DNA of 64,000 nucleotides from Paraflavitalea devenefica (GCF_011759375.1 NZ_JAARML010000005.1:124001-188000); one strand, 5' to 3'. Shown: positions 29,354-39,271, counted from the first letter of the stretch. Translations and numbers: made by a program. Notes: generated by a model not told the origin, from the letters alone.

Positions 29354-30715
29354 ATGCAACCAGGTAAGCAAAGTGAGCAGGCTGTTTTGAAGCCGTCTAA
29401 GCCATATGAGAAAACATTGATCGCGAAAACTTTTGATTCAGGATTTGAATGGGCGCACGATACCTATAATGCCATTACGGTAGCCGGTGACGGTAGGGTA
29501 TACTATGTGCTTTCCTCTGAAAAACATGATGTGGCCGGCAGGATATATGTTTATGCCCCTGTTGGTAATGTCATCTCGTTCCTGGGTGACCTGACGGAGG
29601 TCTGCGGCGAGCAGGGACAAAACCTCATTTCGCAGGGCAAAAGCCATGTGGAATTTTATGAAAGAGGCTCCAGGCTTTTTTTCTCCACGCATGTGGGATA
29701 TTATGAATTAATTGATGGCATGGACCGTTTGCCACAGCACGCGCCCAAAGGTTATGGTTTGTACAAGGGCGGCCATATTTTGTCGTACGATCGGCAAACC
29801 GGCCGGTTTGAGGATCATGCCATCATCCCGGATGGCGAAGGAGCGGTGTCCATGACCATGGATACAGAACGGGGAAATATCTTTTGCATTTCCTGGCCTT
29901 CCGGCAACTTTATTCACTACAACGTGGACACCCGTGAAATGAATGACCTCGGCAGGACGGCTGGTAAAGGGGAGGATGGTACGCCGGGTAATGACTTCAG
30001 GTCGCTTTGCAGATCGCTGTTCATTGATCAGCGTGATGGCACGGTGTACTATTCTACGGCGGAAGGGGATATCTATGCTTATGAGCCGCAGTCACGCTTA
30101 TTGCGTAAACTGGAGGAATGTAACCTGCGGATAGATTACTTTGGGAAATACGATCCTACGCAACCGGGCAGTATGGGCTATAACTGGAGAAAAGTCTTCT
30201 GGCATCCGGAAAACGCCGTGGCGTATGGCGTGCATGGAAATTCCGGTTACCTGTTTAAATTCGATCCACGCGAAGAGAAGATCGAACTCGTAGAGCGCAT
30301 CACGTCGGGTCTGTCCAAAAAAAGCGGCATGTTCGATCAGTTCAGCTATGGTTATCTCGGCTTTCAATTGGGCCCCGACCAGGAGACTATTTATTACTTA
30401 ACAGGCGGGCCTGTTTATCACAATGGAAAGCGTATTAGCGGATTGAGTGAAATTGCCAAAGGAGCTGCAAGGGGATTGGAAAACCTGCACCTGGTTACCT
30501 ACCATATTCCTTCCGGCAAGTACAGCGATCATGGTCCGGTGTTTTATGAAAATGGCGACAGGCCCTTGTATGTAAATTCCATTGCTGTTTCGCCTGCTGG
30601 CGCTATTTACGCGCTGGCCCGTATTGACCGGAACGGAAAAACAATTACGGATCTGATCAGTATTCCTGATCCGCTGGTAAAAAAAGACAGAAACACCCAC
30701 GCCAATGGCAAATAA
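29354..30715 (+). CDS. Beta-propeller protein of unknown function
   Basis: 453 residues without an evident signal peptide. The sequence is built of repeated beta-blade segments of the type DTYNAITVAGDGRVYYVLSS, GRIYVYAPVGNVISFLG, GGHILSYDRQTGRFEDHA, GDIYAYEPQSRLLRKLEE and GYLFKFDPREEKIELVE, giving about seven blades. Oligogalacturonate lyases and some sugar isomerases have this shape, but I see no diagnostic catalytic set. It follows the aminotransferase gene by 23 bp and its end overlaps the ceramidase-like gene by 11 bases, so it is translated as part of the same operon. All its neighbours are exported, so cytoplasmic location would be notable. Confidence 0.75.
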   Translation: MQPGKQSEQAVLKPSKPYEKTLIAKTFDSGFEWAHDTYNAITVAGDGRVYYVLSSEKHDVAGRIYVYAPVGNVISFLGDLTEVCGEQGQNLISQGKSHVEFYERGSRLFFSTHVGYYELIDGMDRLPQHAPKGYGLYKGGHILSYDRQTGRFEDHAIIPDGEGAVSMTMDTERGNIFCISWPSGNFIHYNVDTREMNDLGRTAGKGEDGTPGNDFRSLCRSLFIDQRDGTVYYSTAEGDIYAYEPQSRLLRKLEECNLRIDYFGKYDPTQPGSMGYNWRKVFWHPENAVAYGVHGNSGYLFKFDPREEKIELVERITSGLSKKSGMFDQFSYGYLGFQLGPDQETIYYLTGGPVYHNGKRISGLSEIAKGAARGLENLHLVTYHIPSGKYSDHGPVFYENGDRPLYVNSIAVSPAGAIYALARIDRNGKTITDLISIPDPLVKKDRNTHANGK

Positions 30716-32060
30716 GTATAGGCTTCTATTGTTTTTTGTATTGCTGCAGCAGGTATCCTGGGCAGGCGGCATCAAGGTTGGAACAGGCAGGGTAAGCATA
30801 ACACCTGAACTGCCTTTCTATTTGAGCGGCTATGCAGTACGTACAACACCGGCGGTAACCAAAGTACATGACCTGTGGGCAAAGGCATTGGTAATAGAGG
30901 AAAATACCTCCAGCCGCATCGTGATCATCACCACGGATGTGCTGGGTTTAACTTCTGCTATCACTGAAACCGTGGTCGACAGGGCGCAAAAGAAATATGG
31001 TATTGCACGGTCGCAGATTGTTTTCAATGCTTCGCATACCCATTCAGGCCCTATGATATGGCCTGCACTAAGTATCATAGGAGAGTACGATGCGGCTACC
31101 ATACAAGTTTTTACGCGGTATACAATGGATCTGACGGATAAATTGATGCAGGCGATCGATATGGCCATGCAAAGCCTGGTCCCTATGACCTTGAGTTATG
31201 GGAACGGAACCGCAGGATTTGCTGCCAATCGCCGGCAGTTCACGGCAAAGGGCGTTGCGAATGGCGTAAACCCTACCGGGGCTGTTGATCATGATGTGCC
31301 GGTGCTGGCGGCCAAAGACGCGGAGGGAAAAGTAAAAGCCATCCTGTTTGGTTATGCCTGCCACAATACGACGGTTACCAGTAACAGTAACATCGTGAAT
31401 GGCGATTATGCAGGCTTTGCACAGATTGAGCTGGAAAAAATGTTTCCTGAAGCAACAGCCTTGTTTTTTACCGGTTGTGCCGGCGACCAGAATCCCATCC
31501 CAAGAGGAACGCTGGAACTGGCAGAAAAATACGGAAAAGAGCTGGCCGGCGCTGTACAGGTGGTGCTGGCCGGTAAAACCGAGCCCGTGGGCGCACCTTT
31601 GCGCAGCGCCTATACTACCACCAAACTGGATTTTGAACCGGTTAACCGGGAAGCGATGGAAAAGGAACTGCTGGACAGCAGCCGTTTTAAACAAAGAAGG
31701 GCCCGGCTGGTCACGGAGGCCTACAATAGGGGCTGGGATATGTCAACACACCCATATCCTGTGCAGGCTGTGCGCATCGGCAACAAATTGACCCTACTGG
31801 CCCTGAGTGGTGAAACCGTGGTGGATTATTCGCTGAAAGCAAAAAAAGCATTTTCATCAGAGCGGCTATTTGTGGCCGGTTATTGCAATGAGGTGGTTTG
31901 TTACATACCCACCCAAAAAGTGCAGGCAGAAGGTGGTTATGAAGCAGTGGAGAACATGATATACTATGGGATGCCCGGACCCTTTAAAAAAAATGTGGAA
32001 GACAAGGTGTTTGCTGCCATCAATACCGTGATGCAGCAGATTGGTGTGCGAAAAAAATAA
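30705..32060 (+). CDS. Neutral-ceramidase-like amidase (N-terminal catalytic domain only)
   Basis: 451 residues with a signal peptide (1-20). The sequence follows the neutral/alkaline non-lysosomal ceramidase N-terminal domain: KVGTGRVSITPELPFYLSGY, NASHTHSGP with zinc-ligand histidines, FGYACHNTTV, and FFTGCAGDQNPIPRG. In characterised neutral ceramidases the segment corresponding to GDQNP is GDVSPN, with the Ser as nucleophile; here an Asn is at that place. The C-terminal immunoglobulin-like domain of true ceramidases is absent. It may be an amidase of altered mechanism or a non-catalytic relative, acting in the periplasm on an N-acyl group. It overlaps the gene upstream by 11 bases. Confidence 0.8.
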   Translation: MANKYRLLLFFVLLQQVSWAGGIKVGTGRVSITPELPFYLSGYAVRTTPAVTKVHDLWAKALVIEENTSSRIVIITTDVLGLTSAITETVVDRAQKKYGIARSQIVFNASHTHSGPMIWPALSIIGEYDAATIQVFTRYTMDLTDKLMQAIDMAMQSLVPMTLSYGNGTAGFAANRRQFTAKGVANGVNPTGAVDHDVPVLAAKDAEGKVKAILFGYACHNTTVTSNSNIVNGDYAGFAQIELEKMFPEATALFFTGCAGDQNPIPRGTLELAEKYGKELAGAVQVVLAGKTEPVGAPLRSAYTTTKLDFEPVNREAMEKELLDSSRFKQRRARLVTEAYNRGWDMSTHPYPVQAVRIGNKLTLLALSGETVVDYSLKAKKAFSSERLFVAGYCNEVVCYIPTQKVQAEGGYEAVENMIYYGMPGPFKKNVEDKVFAAINTVMQQIGVRKK

Positions 32061-32087
32061 TTATAACAATGTATTAATTACTACAAC

Positions 32088-32993
32088 ATGCCACGACAAC
32101 TGCTTGTTTTCCTGAGCCTCTTATTGATGACGGCCTGCGCTAATAAAAAAGCTCAACGCTCGGCTGGTGATGTACCGGCCAGCGAGATCCGTACCAACAA
32201 CCTGAAGAACACTTATGGCACCTACGCCAGGCCGCCGCGAAAAGGAGGGCCGGATGACAGGGTAGATATTCCAAAGCTGATTGATCAGTTAAAGGACCTG
32301 CATGCCAATACCTATCACTGGCTGATCTGGCACAATGTGAACGATTGGGACGACCTGAAGCTGTTTCTTCCGGAAGCGAGAAAAAATAACATCAAAGTTT
32401 GGGTAACCATATTACCTCCTTCAGAATCCAAGCCCATCTCCAAATTTGATTCAGAACCTTACGCGCAGGATTACCAAAGGTGGGCTACCGAAATTGCCCT
32501 GTTAAGTGTAAAGGAACCCAGTCTCGTAGCCTGGAGCATCGATGACTTTGCACATAACCTCACCCGCTTTACCCCCGCGTTTACAGATAGCTGCCTGCAA
32601 AAAGCAAGAGAGGTCAATCCCCGCCTGGCTTTCATCCCCTGTGTGTATTACCGCCAGGTAACACCCGCTTTTGCGGCGAACTACGGTCCTTTAATGGATG
32701 GAATATTGTTCCCTTACAGGGCCGAATCGGTGCGCGCCAACCTGCAGGATCCCACCATGGTACAAAAAGAAATAGATACGTTGCGTACATTATTCAGGAA
32801 GGATTTCCCGGTGATCGTAGATATCTATGCTTCAGCTCATTCAAGACTGGGCCCTTCTACTCCTGAATATGTAAAAAATGTATTGAGCCTGAGTCATCAT
32901 TATGCCGAAGGCATTCTTATTTTTTGCCACCAGGACCCCGTCACCGCTTCGGAGAAATACAACCTTATCAAAGCTGAATTTAGTAAACAGTAA
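32088..32993 (+). CDS. TIM-barrel-like lipoprotein of unknown function
   Basis: 301 residues. The lipoprotein signal is MPRQLLVFLSLLLMTAC with acylation at Cys17. The mature part alternates strands and helices like the front of a glycoside-hydrolase barrel: LIDQLKDLHANTYHWLIWHN, IKVWVTILPPSESKP, SLVAWSIDDFAHN, LAFIPCVYYRQVTP, DGILFPYRAES and PVIVDIYASAH. The acidic pair in SIDDF is a candidate active site. I cannot name the family; DUF4434-like proteins are similar in general layout. It ends the operon of exported enzymes and precedes the operator of susC. Confidence 0.72.
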   Translation: MPRQLLVFLSLLLMTACANKKAQRSAGDVPASEIRTNNLKNTYGTYARPPRKGGPDDRVDIPKLIDQLKDLHANTYHWLIWHNVNDWDDLKLFLPEARKNNIKVWVTILPPSESKPISKFDSEPYAQDYQRWATEIALLSVKEPSLVAWSIDDFAHNLTRFTPAFTDSCLQKAREVNPRLAFIPCVYYRQVTPAFAANYGPLMDGILFPYRAESVRANLQDPTMVQKEIDTLRTLFRKDFPVIVDIYASAHSRLGPSTPEYVKNVLSLSHHYAEGILIFCHQDPVTASEKYNLIKAEFSKQ

Positions 32994-33067
32994 TGATTGC
33001 CATTGAAAATTGCCTGACCTGTAAATAAACCCGTTTACAGCAACGGAAGCGCCTATTCAACCTTATC

Positions 33068-33085
33068 CTCGGGTACGTACACGAA
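33068..33085. promoter_or_regulatory. LacI-family operator candidate 3
   Basis: CTCGGGTACGTACACGAA matches operator 1 at 14 of 18 positions, with an intact right half (ACGTACACGAA). It lies 35 bp before the susC ATG at 33121. A word shared with the region after operator 2, CCCGTTTACA (33030-33039), lies just upstream. Confidence 0.55.
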
Positions 33086-33120
33086 CAACCAAAACATTCA
33101 TCAATTCAACTGTTTCTGTT

Positions 33121-36100
33121 ATGAAAAGAAAATGTAAAGCAGGTTGTATATTCCTGAGGCTTCATTTTTCTTGTTCTTATTGGCTCATGGCATTGTTGAT
33201 TACCGGTTTTTTACCGGTAACAGGCCGGGCGCAGAGCCAGCCGGTAGTAACCGGCCGGGTAGTGGAGGCCGCCACTAACAAAGGCTTGAAAGGGGTAACC
33301 GTATCGGTTAAAAACACCAGCCGGAAATCAGCTACCAGCGAAGATGGCCGGTATACCATCCAGGCAGCTTCGGCAGATGTACTTGTTTTTACTTTCATTA
33401 GTATGAAAGTCCACGAGGAAAAAGTGGAGGGTAGGACCGTGGTAAATGTAGGGATGATACCCAAAGACACCTCGCTCAATGCCGTGGTGGTTGTGGGGTA
33501 TAATTCGGTAAAGCGGGGCGACCTGACCGGGGCCGTGGCGCAGGCCAATATGCAGGATATATCGAAGGCACCCGTAGGTTCCTTTGCTGAAGCGCTGGCA
33601 GGCAGATTGGCTGGGGTACAGGTGTCAAGCTCCGACGGACAACCCGGTGGAGGGATGAACATTGTGATCAGGGGCCCGGGCTCCTTAACCCAAAGCATCT
33701 CGCCCTTGTATGTCATTGATGGATTCCCCGTGGAAGATATTGACCCGGCTACCATCAACCCGGACGATATAGAATCGATAAGCATCTTGAAAGATGCGTC
33801 GTCAACAGCCATCTATGGTTCAAGGGCCGCCAACGGGGTAGTGCTTATCCAAACCAAAAAAGGCAAAGCCGGTAAGGCGGTGGTTTCACTGAGCGCCTCC
33901 AGCGGGTTTCAACTGAAGCGGAAAGAAATAGCGCTCATGAGCCCCTATGAATTTGTAAAATACCAGTTGGAACGGTTTCCCACCGCACCCGAATCATGGA
34001 GATACATAGCCGGCGGCAAATCGATAGAAGACTATAAAAACGTACAAGGAACAAATTACCAGGATTACGTATTCACCCAGGGAAAGATCAATATTTATAA
34101 CCTCGCAGTAAGAGGGGGTAACGAGCAAACAAAATATTCCGTGTCGGGATCTTACTTTGATCAGGAGGGTATTGTTATCAATACCGGCCTCAAAAGATAT
34201 ACGGGCAGAATATCGCTCGACCACAACATCAGCAATCGTATCAAAGCAGGTTTTATAGCGGGCTATACCAACGTTACGTCCTGGGGACAAACCATTAGCA
34301 GCAGTCCTTCCTCCAGCACATCGAGCTATGTCATGTTCAGAACATGGGCATACAGGCCCGTCGGGTTCCCGGATGCAGGCCTGGACCTGTTAGCGGAAGA
34401 AACTGATGAATCGTCTATCACCAGCAGTGATTTCAGGATCAATCCCGTGATAGACCTGGAAAACCAATACCAGTACGATTACAACCGGCAGTTGGAAGGA
34501 TTGGCCAATGTGAGTGTCAACATTTCGAAAGACCTCGTTTTAAAATTAACGGGTGGCATCCGGAACAACAGTTATACCTACGACCGGTTCTATAATTCAA
34601 AGACAACCAAAGGAAGCCCGTCCAATCCCAACAATGCAGATGGTATCAATGGTTCTGTACAGGATACCTATACCAATAGCTGGTCCAACGAAAACACACT
34701 TACCTATAACCACGTGTTTAACGAAAAACACCGGCTCTCTGCCATGGCGCTGCTGAGTTTCCAGAAGAACAGGTACCGCACCGAAGGTTATTCCGGAAGG
34801 CTGTTGCCCAATGAAAGTCTTGGTATGGCCGGGCTGAATGATGGCATCGCCTTTAACCCCGTTTCGCACAGATCGTACAATACCCGCAGTTCGTATGGCG
34901 GCATGGTGAACTATAGCTATGATTCCCGGTACCTGCTCACACTTAACTTCCGGGCCGATGGTTCCTCCAAATTTGCAGCCAGTAACAGGTGGGGCTATTT
35001 TCCCGGCGCCGCTGTTGGCTGGAATATGCACCATGAAAAATTCCTGTCAAAAAGCAACGTCATCAGCAACTCGAAGATCAGGGCCAGCTACGGCATCGTA
35101 GGTAATGACCGCGTGGGCGATTTTAGCTACATATCGGCATTGACCACTTCCACCAATGGTTATTCTTTCAATGGCGCCACCCCCACATTGGCTGTTTATC
35201 AGTCTAACCTGGGCAATGCAGACCTTACCTGGGAAAGGACCACGTCCATAGATGTTGGGTATGAACTGGGACTTTTCAACAACAGGGTAGAGCTGACAGT
35301 TGATCTCTATAAAAGAACAACAGATGACCTGTTGCTGAATGCGCAGTTGCCGCCAACTTCCGGGTTTTCGACCGCGTATAAAAACATCGGCAAGCTCGAA
35401 AACAAAGGTGTTGAGCTGTCGCTGAATGCCCGTGTTATTCAAACCGGTTCATTTAGCTGGGAAACCGGTTTTAACATCACATTCAACAGGAACAAGGTAT
35501 TGGCGCTTACAGAAGGGCAGCGCAACCTCGACAATGCCGTTACCACAGATGTAAACTATAACGACAACCTGTATACCTCCGAGATCGGCAAACCTTCGGG
35601 CATGATGGTAGGTTATGTTTGGCTGGGCAATTACCAGTACAGTGATTTTAACAATACCGCTCCCGGTGTATATGTATTGAAACCCGAGGTGCCCACCAAT
35701 GGCAAGCCGAGGAATACCATTCAGCCGGGCGATGTAAAGTATAAAGACCTCAATGGAGATGGCGTGGTGAACAGTGATGACAAAACCATTATTGGCCGCG
35801 GCCAGCCTGTGCATTGGGGTGGATTCGTCAATAACTTTAAATATAAAGGGTTTAGCCTGAATATATTCTTCCAGTGGTCGTATGGTAACAACATCTACAA
35901 TGCCAACCGCATCACCTTTGAAGGCAATACCAACGGAAGAAAGAACATGAACCAGTATGCCTCGTATATAAACAGGTGGACGCCGGAAAATCCCACCAAT
36001 GAAAACTTCAGGGCCGGCGGAGAAGGGGTGATCGGTTATCACTCCTCGAAATATGTGGAAGATGGGTCGTACCTGCGGCTGAAAACACTGTCGCTGGACT

Positions 36101-36306
36101 ATTCATTGCCCACGCGTTATATAAAAAGACTGTTCATGAGCAGTTTGTCGCTGAATGTGGCCATGCAGAATGTTTTGACGTGGACTAACTATACCGGTCT
36201 GGACCCTGAAGTATCTACACGCAACAATATTCTTACGCCCGGGTATGATTACTCGGCCTATCCCCAGGCAAGGAACATCACGTTTGGTGTAAAAGCTAAT
36301 TTTTAA
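33121..36306 (+). CDS. SusC/RagA-type TonB-linked receptor without STN domain
   Basis: 1061 residues. The signal peptide covers about 1-38 with a basic start (MKRKCKAGC). It goes directly to the carboxypeptidase-like domain (about 41-115, VVTGRVVEAATNKGLKGVTV), then the TonB box and plug (AVVVVGYNSVKRGDLTGAVA; ILKDASSTAIYGSRAANG) and a barrel ending NITFGVKANF. No STN domain is present and no ECF/FecR pair precedes it; the operator at 33068 instead points to LacI control. It pairs with the SusD 19 bp downstream. An amino-sugar-containing ligand is inferred from the nag genes in the same locus. Confidence 0.93.
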   Translation: MKRKCKAGCIFLRLHFSCSYWLMALLITGFLPVTGRAQSQPVVTGRVVEAATNKGLKGVTVSVKNTSRKSATSEDGRYTIQAASADVLVFTFISMKVHEEKVEGRTVVNVGMIPKDTSLNAVVVVGYNSVKRGDLTGAVAQANMQDISKAPVGSFAEALAGRLAGVQVSSSDGQPGGGMNIVIRGPGSLTQSISPLYVIDGFPVEDIDPATINPDDIESISILKDASSTAIYGSRAANGVVLIQTKKGKAGKAVVSLSASSGFQLKRKEIALMSPYEFVKYQLERFPTAPESWRYIAGGKSIEDYKNVQGTNYQDYVFTQGKINIYNLAVRGGNEQTKYSVSGSYFDQEGIVINTGLKRYTGRISLDHNISNRIKAGFIAGYTNVTSWGQTISSSPSSSTSSYVMFRTWAYRPVGFPDAGLDLLAEETDESSITSSDFRINPVIDLENQYQYDYNRQLEGLANVSVNISKDLVLKLTGGIRNNSYTYDRFYNSKTTKGSPSNPNNADGINGSVQDTYTNSWSNENTLTYNHVFNEKHRLSAMALLSFQKNRYRTEGYSGRLLPNESLGMAGLNDGIAFNPVSHRSYNTRSSYGGMVNYSYDSRYLLTLNFRADGSSKFAASNRWGYFPGAAVGWNMHHEKFLSKSNVISNSKIRASYGIVGNDRVGDFSYISALTTSTNGYSFNGATPTLAVYQSNLGNADLTWERTTSIDVGYELGLFNNRVELTVDLYKRTTDDLLLNAQLPPTSGFSTAYKNIGKLENKGVELSLNARVIQTGSFSWETGFNITFNRNKVLALTEGQRNLDNAVTTDVNYNDNLYTSEIGKPSGMMVGYVWLGNYQYSDFNNTAPGVYVLKPEVPTNGKPRNTIQPGDVKYKDLNGDGVVNSDDKTIIGRGQPVHWGGFVNNFKYKGFSLNIFFQWSYGNNIYNANRITFEGNTNGRKNMNQYASYINRWTPENPTNENFRAGGEGVIGYHSSKYVEDGSYLRLKTLSLDYSLPTRYIKRLFMSSLSLNVAMQNVLTWTNYTGLDPEVSTRNNILTPGYDYSAYPQARNITFGVKANF

Positions 36307-36325
36307 AACGTATAAACTCCCCAGT

Positions 36326-38161
36326 ATGAAAAGAATACATTTCCTGTTGTTGGTGTTACTGACTGCAACAGGTTCCTGTAATAAGTTTCTTGATGCCAAA
36401 CCGGAGGATATCGTTTTTCCGGGTAATTATTATCAAACGGAGCAGGAGCTGGATTACGCCTTAACGGCGGTGTATCATATCCTGGGTTCCGACGGCCTGT
36501 ATGGGAACAATGCCCTCTATCTCTTAGGCTGGTCGGCCGATGAGGGATATATGAACAGGAGTTCCATTGCCGTAGGCGCATTCAGGAATAACAATACCAT
36601 CAGTGATACCTATGTTACGGCGCTTTGGAGAGAGTTGTACAATGGCATTAACCGGGCTAATATTTTACTCGCCAATGTAAACAACAATACAGCCATCCCC
36701 GAAGAAAAAAGACAAATAGTGCGTGGGCAGGCGCTTTTTTTAAGGGCTTACTTTTACTTTTTGCTGGTGCAGAACTTTGGCGGCGTTCCCCTGAAATTGC
36801 AACCGAGCAACTCCGCCATTGATGTACATATAGCAAAAGCTACTGATAAAGCAGTGTACGACCAGATCATCAAAGACATGACCGAGGCGGAAGGTTTGGT
36901 ACCGACTATTAACACCGTCGGTTTTAGTGGCCGTGTAACAAAATCTGCTGTCAGGGGCCTATTAATGCGGGTATGCCTCCATATGGCGGGCTACCCTGTA
37001 AAGGAGGAAGCAAGGTACCAGGATGTGATTACCTGGGGAAAGAAGATCATAGACGACACCCAGGCTGGCCACCAGTTGAATGCCAGTTATTCCAATATTT
37101 TTATTACAACGGCCCAGGAAAAATATGACATCAAAGAAAGTATCTGGGAAGTGGAGTTTGTGGGGAATGGCACCGATAATTATTCTGAGACAGGAAGAAA
37201 CGGCTGGATCAACGGCATTTCCACCGCCAATACCAACACGGGCAGGGCCGATGCCTACATGAGTTATACGGCCAAATTATACAACAGTTATGAACCCGGC
37301 GACTTGAGAAAGTTCTGGTGTATTCCGTTCTTTAACTACACGGCATTGCCTGCCGCCAGCGGTACCAAAACGCTCATTAACGAGATCGCTACCGAAGCGG
37401 GGAAGTATACCAGAACACCCGGTAAATGGCGGCGTGAATATGAAACGCTCATACCCAAAATGGCTACCCGCTCGCCCATCAATATTCCTTTATTACGCTA
37501 TTCGGATGTGCTGCTGATGTATGCTGAAGCGCAGAACGAATTACAGGGGCCCACTACGGAAGTGATCGACCTGGTGAACAAGGTAAGACGCAGGGCCTGG
37601 TCAACCGGTATCAAAAGCATTACCGTAACAAACGGTGGAAGCGGTTACACATCGGCGCCAACTGTAACCATCACCGGTGGGGGAGGAAGCGGCGCAACGG
37701 CTAAAGCCGTGATCACGGCGGGTGCCGTAACACGCATCGACCTCGACCGCGACGTCACCGGCGTTACGTTTTACAACAACGGTAAATATACTTCGGCGCC
37801 AACCATTACGATTACCGGCGGAGGCGGAACAGACGCTTCGGCCACCGCTGACATTTACCTGTTGACGGACGCTGATGTAAAGCCGGCCTTTACCGCCACC
37901 AAAGAAGCGTTCAGGAAATTCATACAGGATGAAAGGCTGCGTGAACTGAATTTCGAGAACCTTAGAAAGGCCGACCTTGTTAGGTGGGGTATTTATTACG
38001 AGGTGAGCCAGGCAATGGCCGCTACCATGACGATCGATATGCCCGGTTCTGTATTCATCAGCTATTATTCCAATACAGAAACCCCCAAACATTTATTGCT
38101 TCCCATACCGGCTGCAGAAATGGTCACCAATAATAAAATGGTACAAAACTCCGGTTGGTAA
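36326..38161 (+). CDS. SusD/RagB-type lipoprotein with an inserted GGSGYTSAP repeat module
   Basis: 611 residues, longer than usual. The lipoprotein signal MKRIHFLLLVLLTATGSC ends at Cys18. SusD signatures are LWRELYNGINRANILLANV, VRGQALFLRAYFYFLLVQNFGGVPL and DERLRELNFENLRKADLVRWG. Residues about 431-508 are an insertion of two repeats of about 40 residues, each with G-YTSAPTVTITGGGG, between the NKVRRRAW helix and the C-terminal ERLRE helix. Such repeats occur in surface and phage tail proteins, but inside SusD they are unexpected. The module may form an extra ligand-binding or contact surface. Confidence 0.9.
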   Translation: MKRIHFLLLVLLTATGSCNKFLDAKPEDIVFPGNYYQTEQELDYALTAVYHILGSDGLYGNNALYLLGWSADEGYMNRSSIAVGAFRNNNTISDTYVTALWRELYNGINRANILLANVNNNTAIPEEKRQIVRGQALFLRAYFYFLLVQNFGGVPLKLQPSNSAIDVHIAKATDKAVYDQIIKDMTEAEGLVPTINTVGFSGRVTKSAVRGLLMRVCLHMAGYPVKEEARYQDVITWGKKIIDDTQAGHQLNASYSNIFITTAQEKYDIKESIWEVEFVGNGTDNYSETGRNGWINGISTANTNTGRADAYMSYTAKLYNSYEPGDLRKFWCIPFFNYTALPAASGTKTLINEIATEAGKYTRTPGKWRREYETLIPKMATRSPINIPLLRYSDVLLMYAEAQNELQGPTTEVIDLVNKVRRRAWSTGIKSITVTNGGSGYTSAPTVTITGGGGSGATAKAVITAGAVTRIDLDRDVTGVTFYNNGKYTSAPTITITGGGGTDASATADIYLLTDADVKPAFTATKEAFRKFIQDERLRELNFENLRKADLVRWGIYYEVSQAMAATMTIDMPGSVFISYYSNTETPKHLLLPIPAAEMVTNNKMVQNSGW

Positions 38162-38177
38162 TCACCTATAAAATAAC

Positions 38178-39254
38178 ATGACTATGCAATATAAATTATG
38201 GTTGTTCATAGGCTATTGCCTGTTGGCCGGCTCCTGCTCCAAAAAGTTGGGAAAAGTAGACGCCCCGGCATTTGAAGTGACTGTAAAGAAAACAACCTTT
38301 AAAGTGGGCGAACCGGTGTTGTTTAGTTTTAAAGGCGAACAGGATAATATTGCGTTTTACTCCGGTGAAGGGTTTAACGACTATGCTTTTAAAGACGGTC
38401 GTGTAATAAATGTGAGCGGAAAAGGTGTTGCGCTTGATTTTGCCACTCAGTTATCTGGCACCGGTACCCAAACCAACCAGCTTTCTGTATGGATTTCCGG
38501 CGACTACAACGGTAAAAATGACCTTGCCAATATACAGGCAGCTACCTGGGCCAATATTACCGACAGCTTTACGCTCGCTACTGCCGCCACCAGCGTGGCC
38601 TCTGGTAAGGCAGATATCAGCTCCTGGTTTACACCTGGCAAACCGGTGTACATCGGTTTTAAATACATCACCAAACCGCAGGAAACAAACGGCCTGGCCC
38701 GTTCATGGGGTATACAAACGGTGGTGGTAAGAAGCAAAGCGCCATTGGTGTTAAACAAAGAATTGCTGCTCACAGACCAGGAAAACGCCGGTTTCCGGAT
38801 CATTGATCAGTATCCGAAAGACGCGCCTTCCAAATCTACTATTATCTCCACCAAAATATCCCTGCTCGGGAATACATACAAGCAGTCTACCGATTCTATT
38901 TTTAATCCCAACTATTCTCTTTACAACCCCGCCAACCCGATCTACAATCCGCAGAGTCCATTGTATAGCCCTACAGCAGTTATACCGGTATACGTTCCCT
39001 TCGATCCGGCCAGCCCTTACAATGATCCGTTAACCGAAACCTGGGCCATATCAAAACCCATTTACGGTGATTCGGTCAATCTGGGACCCGACTGGGCGCT
39101 GTCGCTGAAAGGAATAAATACAGATTACCTGCAGGAATATGTTTATACTTACAAAACGCCGGGCACGTATAAAGTGTATTTTATTGCCTGGAACCAGAAT
39201 ATTGAAGGGGCACAACAAGTGATCAGGCAGGTTGACCTTACCATAACACCTTAA
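38178..39254 (+). CDS. DUF5017-like surface lipoprotein of the SusCD locus
   Basis: 358 residues. The lipoprotein signal is YKLWLFIGYCLLAGSC with acylation near residue 19; the ATG at 38184 is an alternative start. The first half is a beta-sandwich (FEVTVKKTTFKVGEPVLFSFKG; IAFYSGEGFNDYAF) like DUF5017 domains that follow SusD in many loci. The second half is a PKD-like beta domain. Between them, residues about 240-275, is a proline-rich stretch of NP-Y-NP and SPLYSP units. By analogy with SusE/SusF it may bind glycan at the cell surface. It lies 16 bp after susD in the same operon. Confidence 0.75.
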   Translation: MTMQYKLWLFIGYCLLAGSCSKKLGKVDAPAFEVTVKKTTFKVGEPVLFSFKGEQDNIAFYSGEGFNDYAFKDGRVINVSGKGVALDFATQLSGTGTQTNQLSVWISGDYNGKNDLANIQAATWANITDSFTLATAATSVASGKADISSWFTPGKPVYIGFKYITKPQETNGLARSWGIQTVVVRSKAPLVLNKELLLTDQENAGFRIIDQYPKDAPSKSTIISTKISLLGNTYKQSTDSIFNPNYSLYNPANPIYNPQSPLYSPTAVIPVYVPFDPASPYNDPLTETWAISKPIYGDSVNLGPDWALSLKGINTDYLQEYVYTYKTPGTYKVYFIAWNQNIEGAQQVIRQVDLTITP

Positions 39255-39271
39255 CCAGGATAACATACAGC

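Noticed and set aside
27880..33039. CCCGTTTACA word near operators 2 and 3 as a second regulator site
   Set aside because: Only two exact copies on opposite sides of the operator; chance cannot be excluded.
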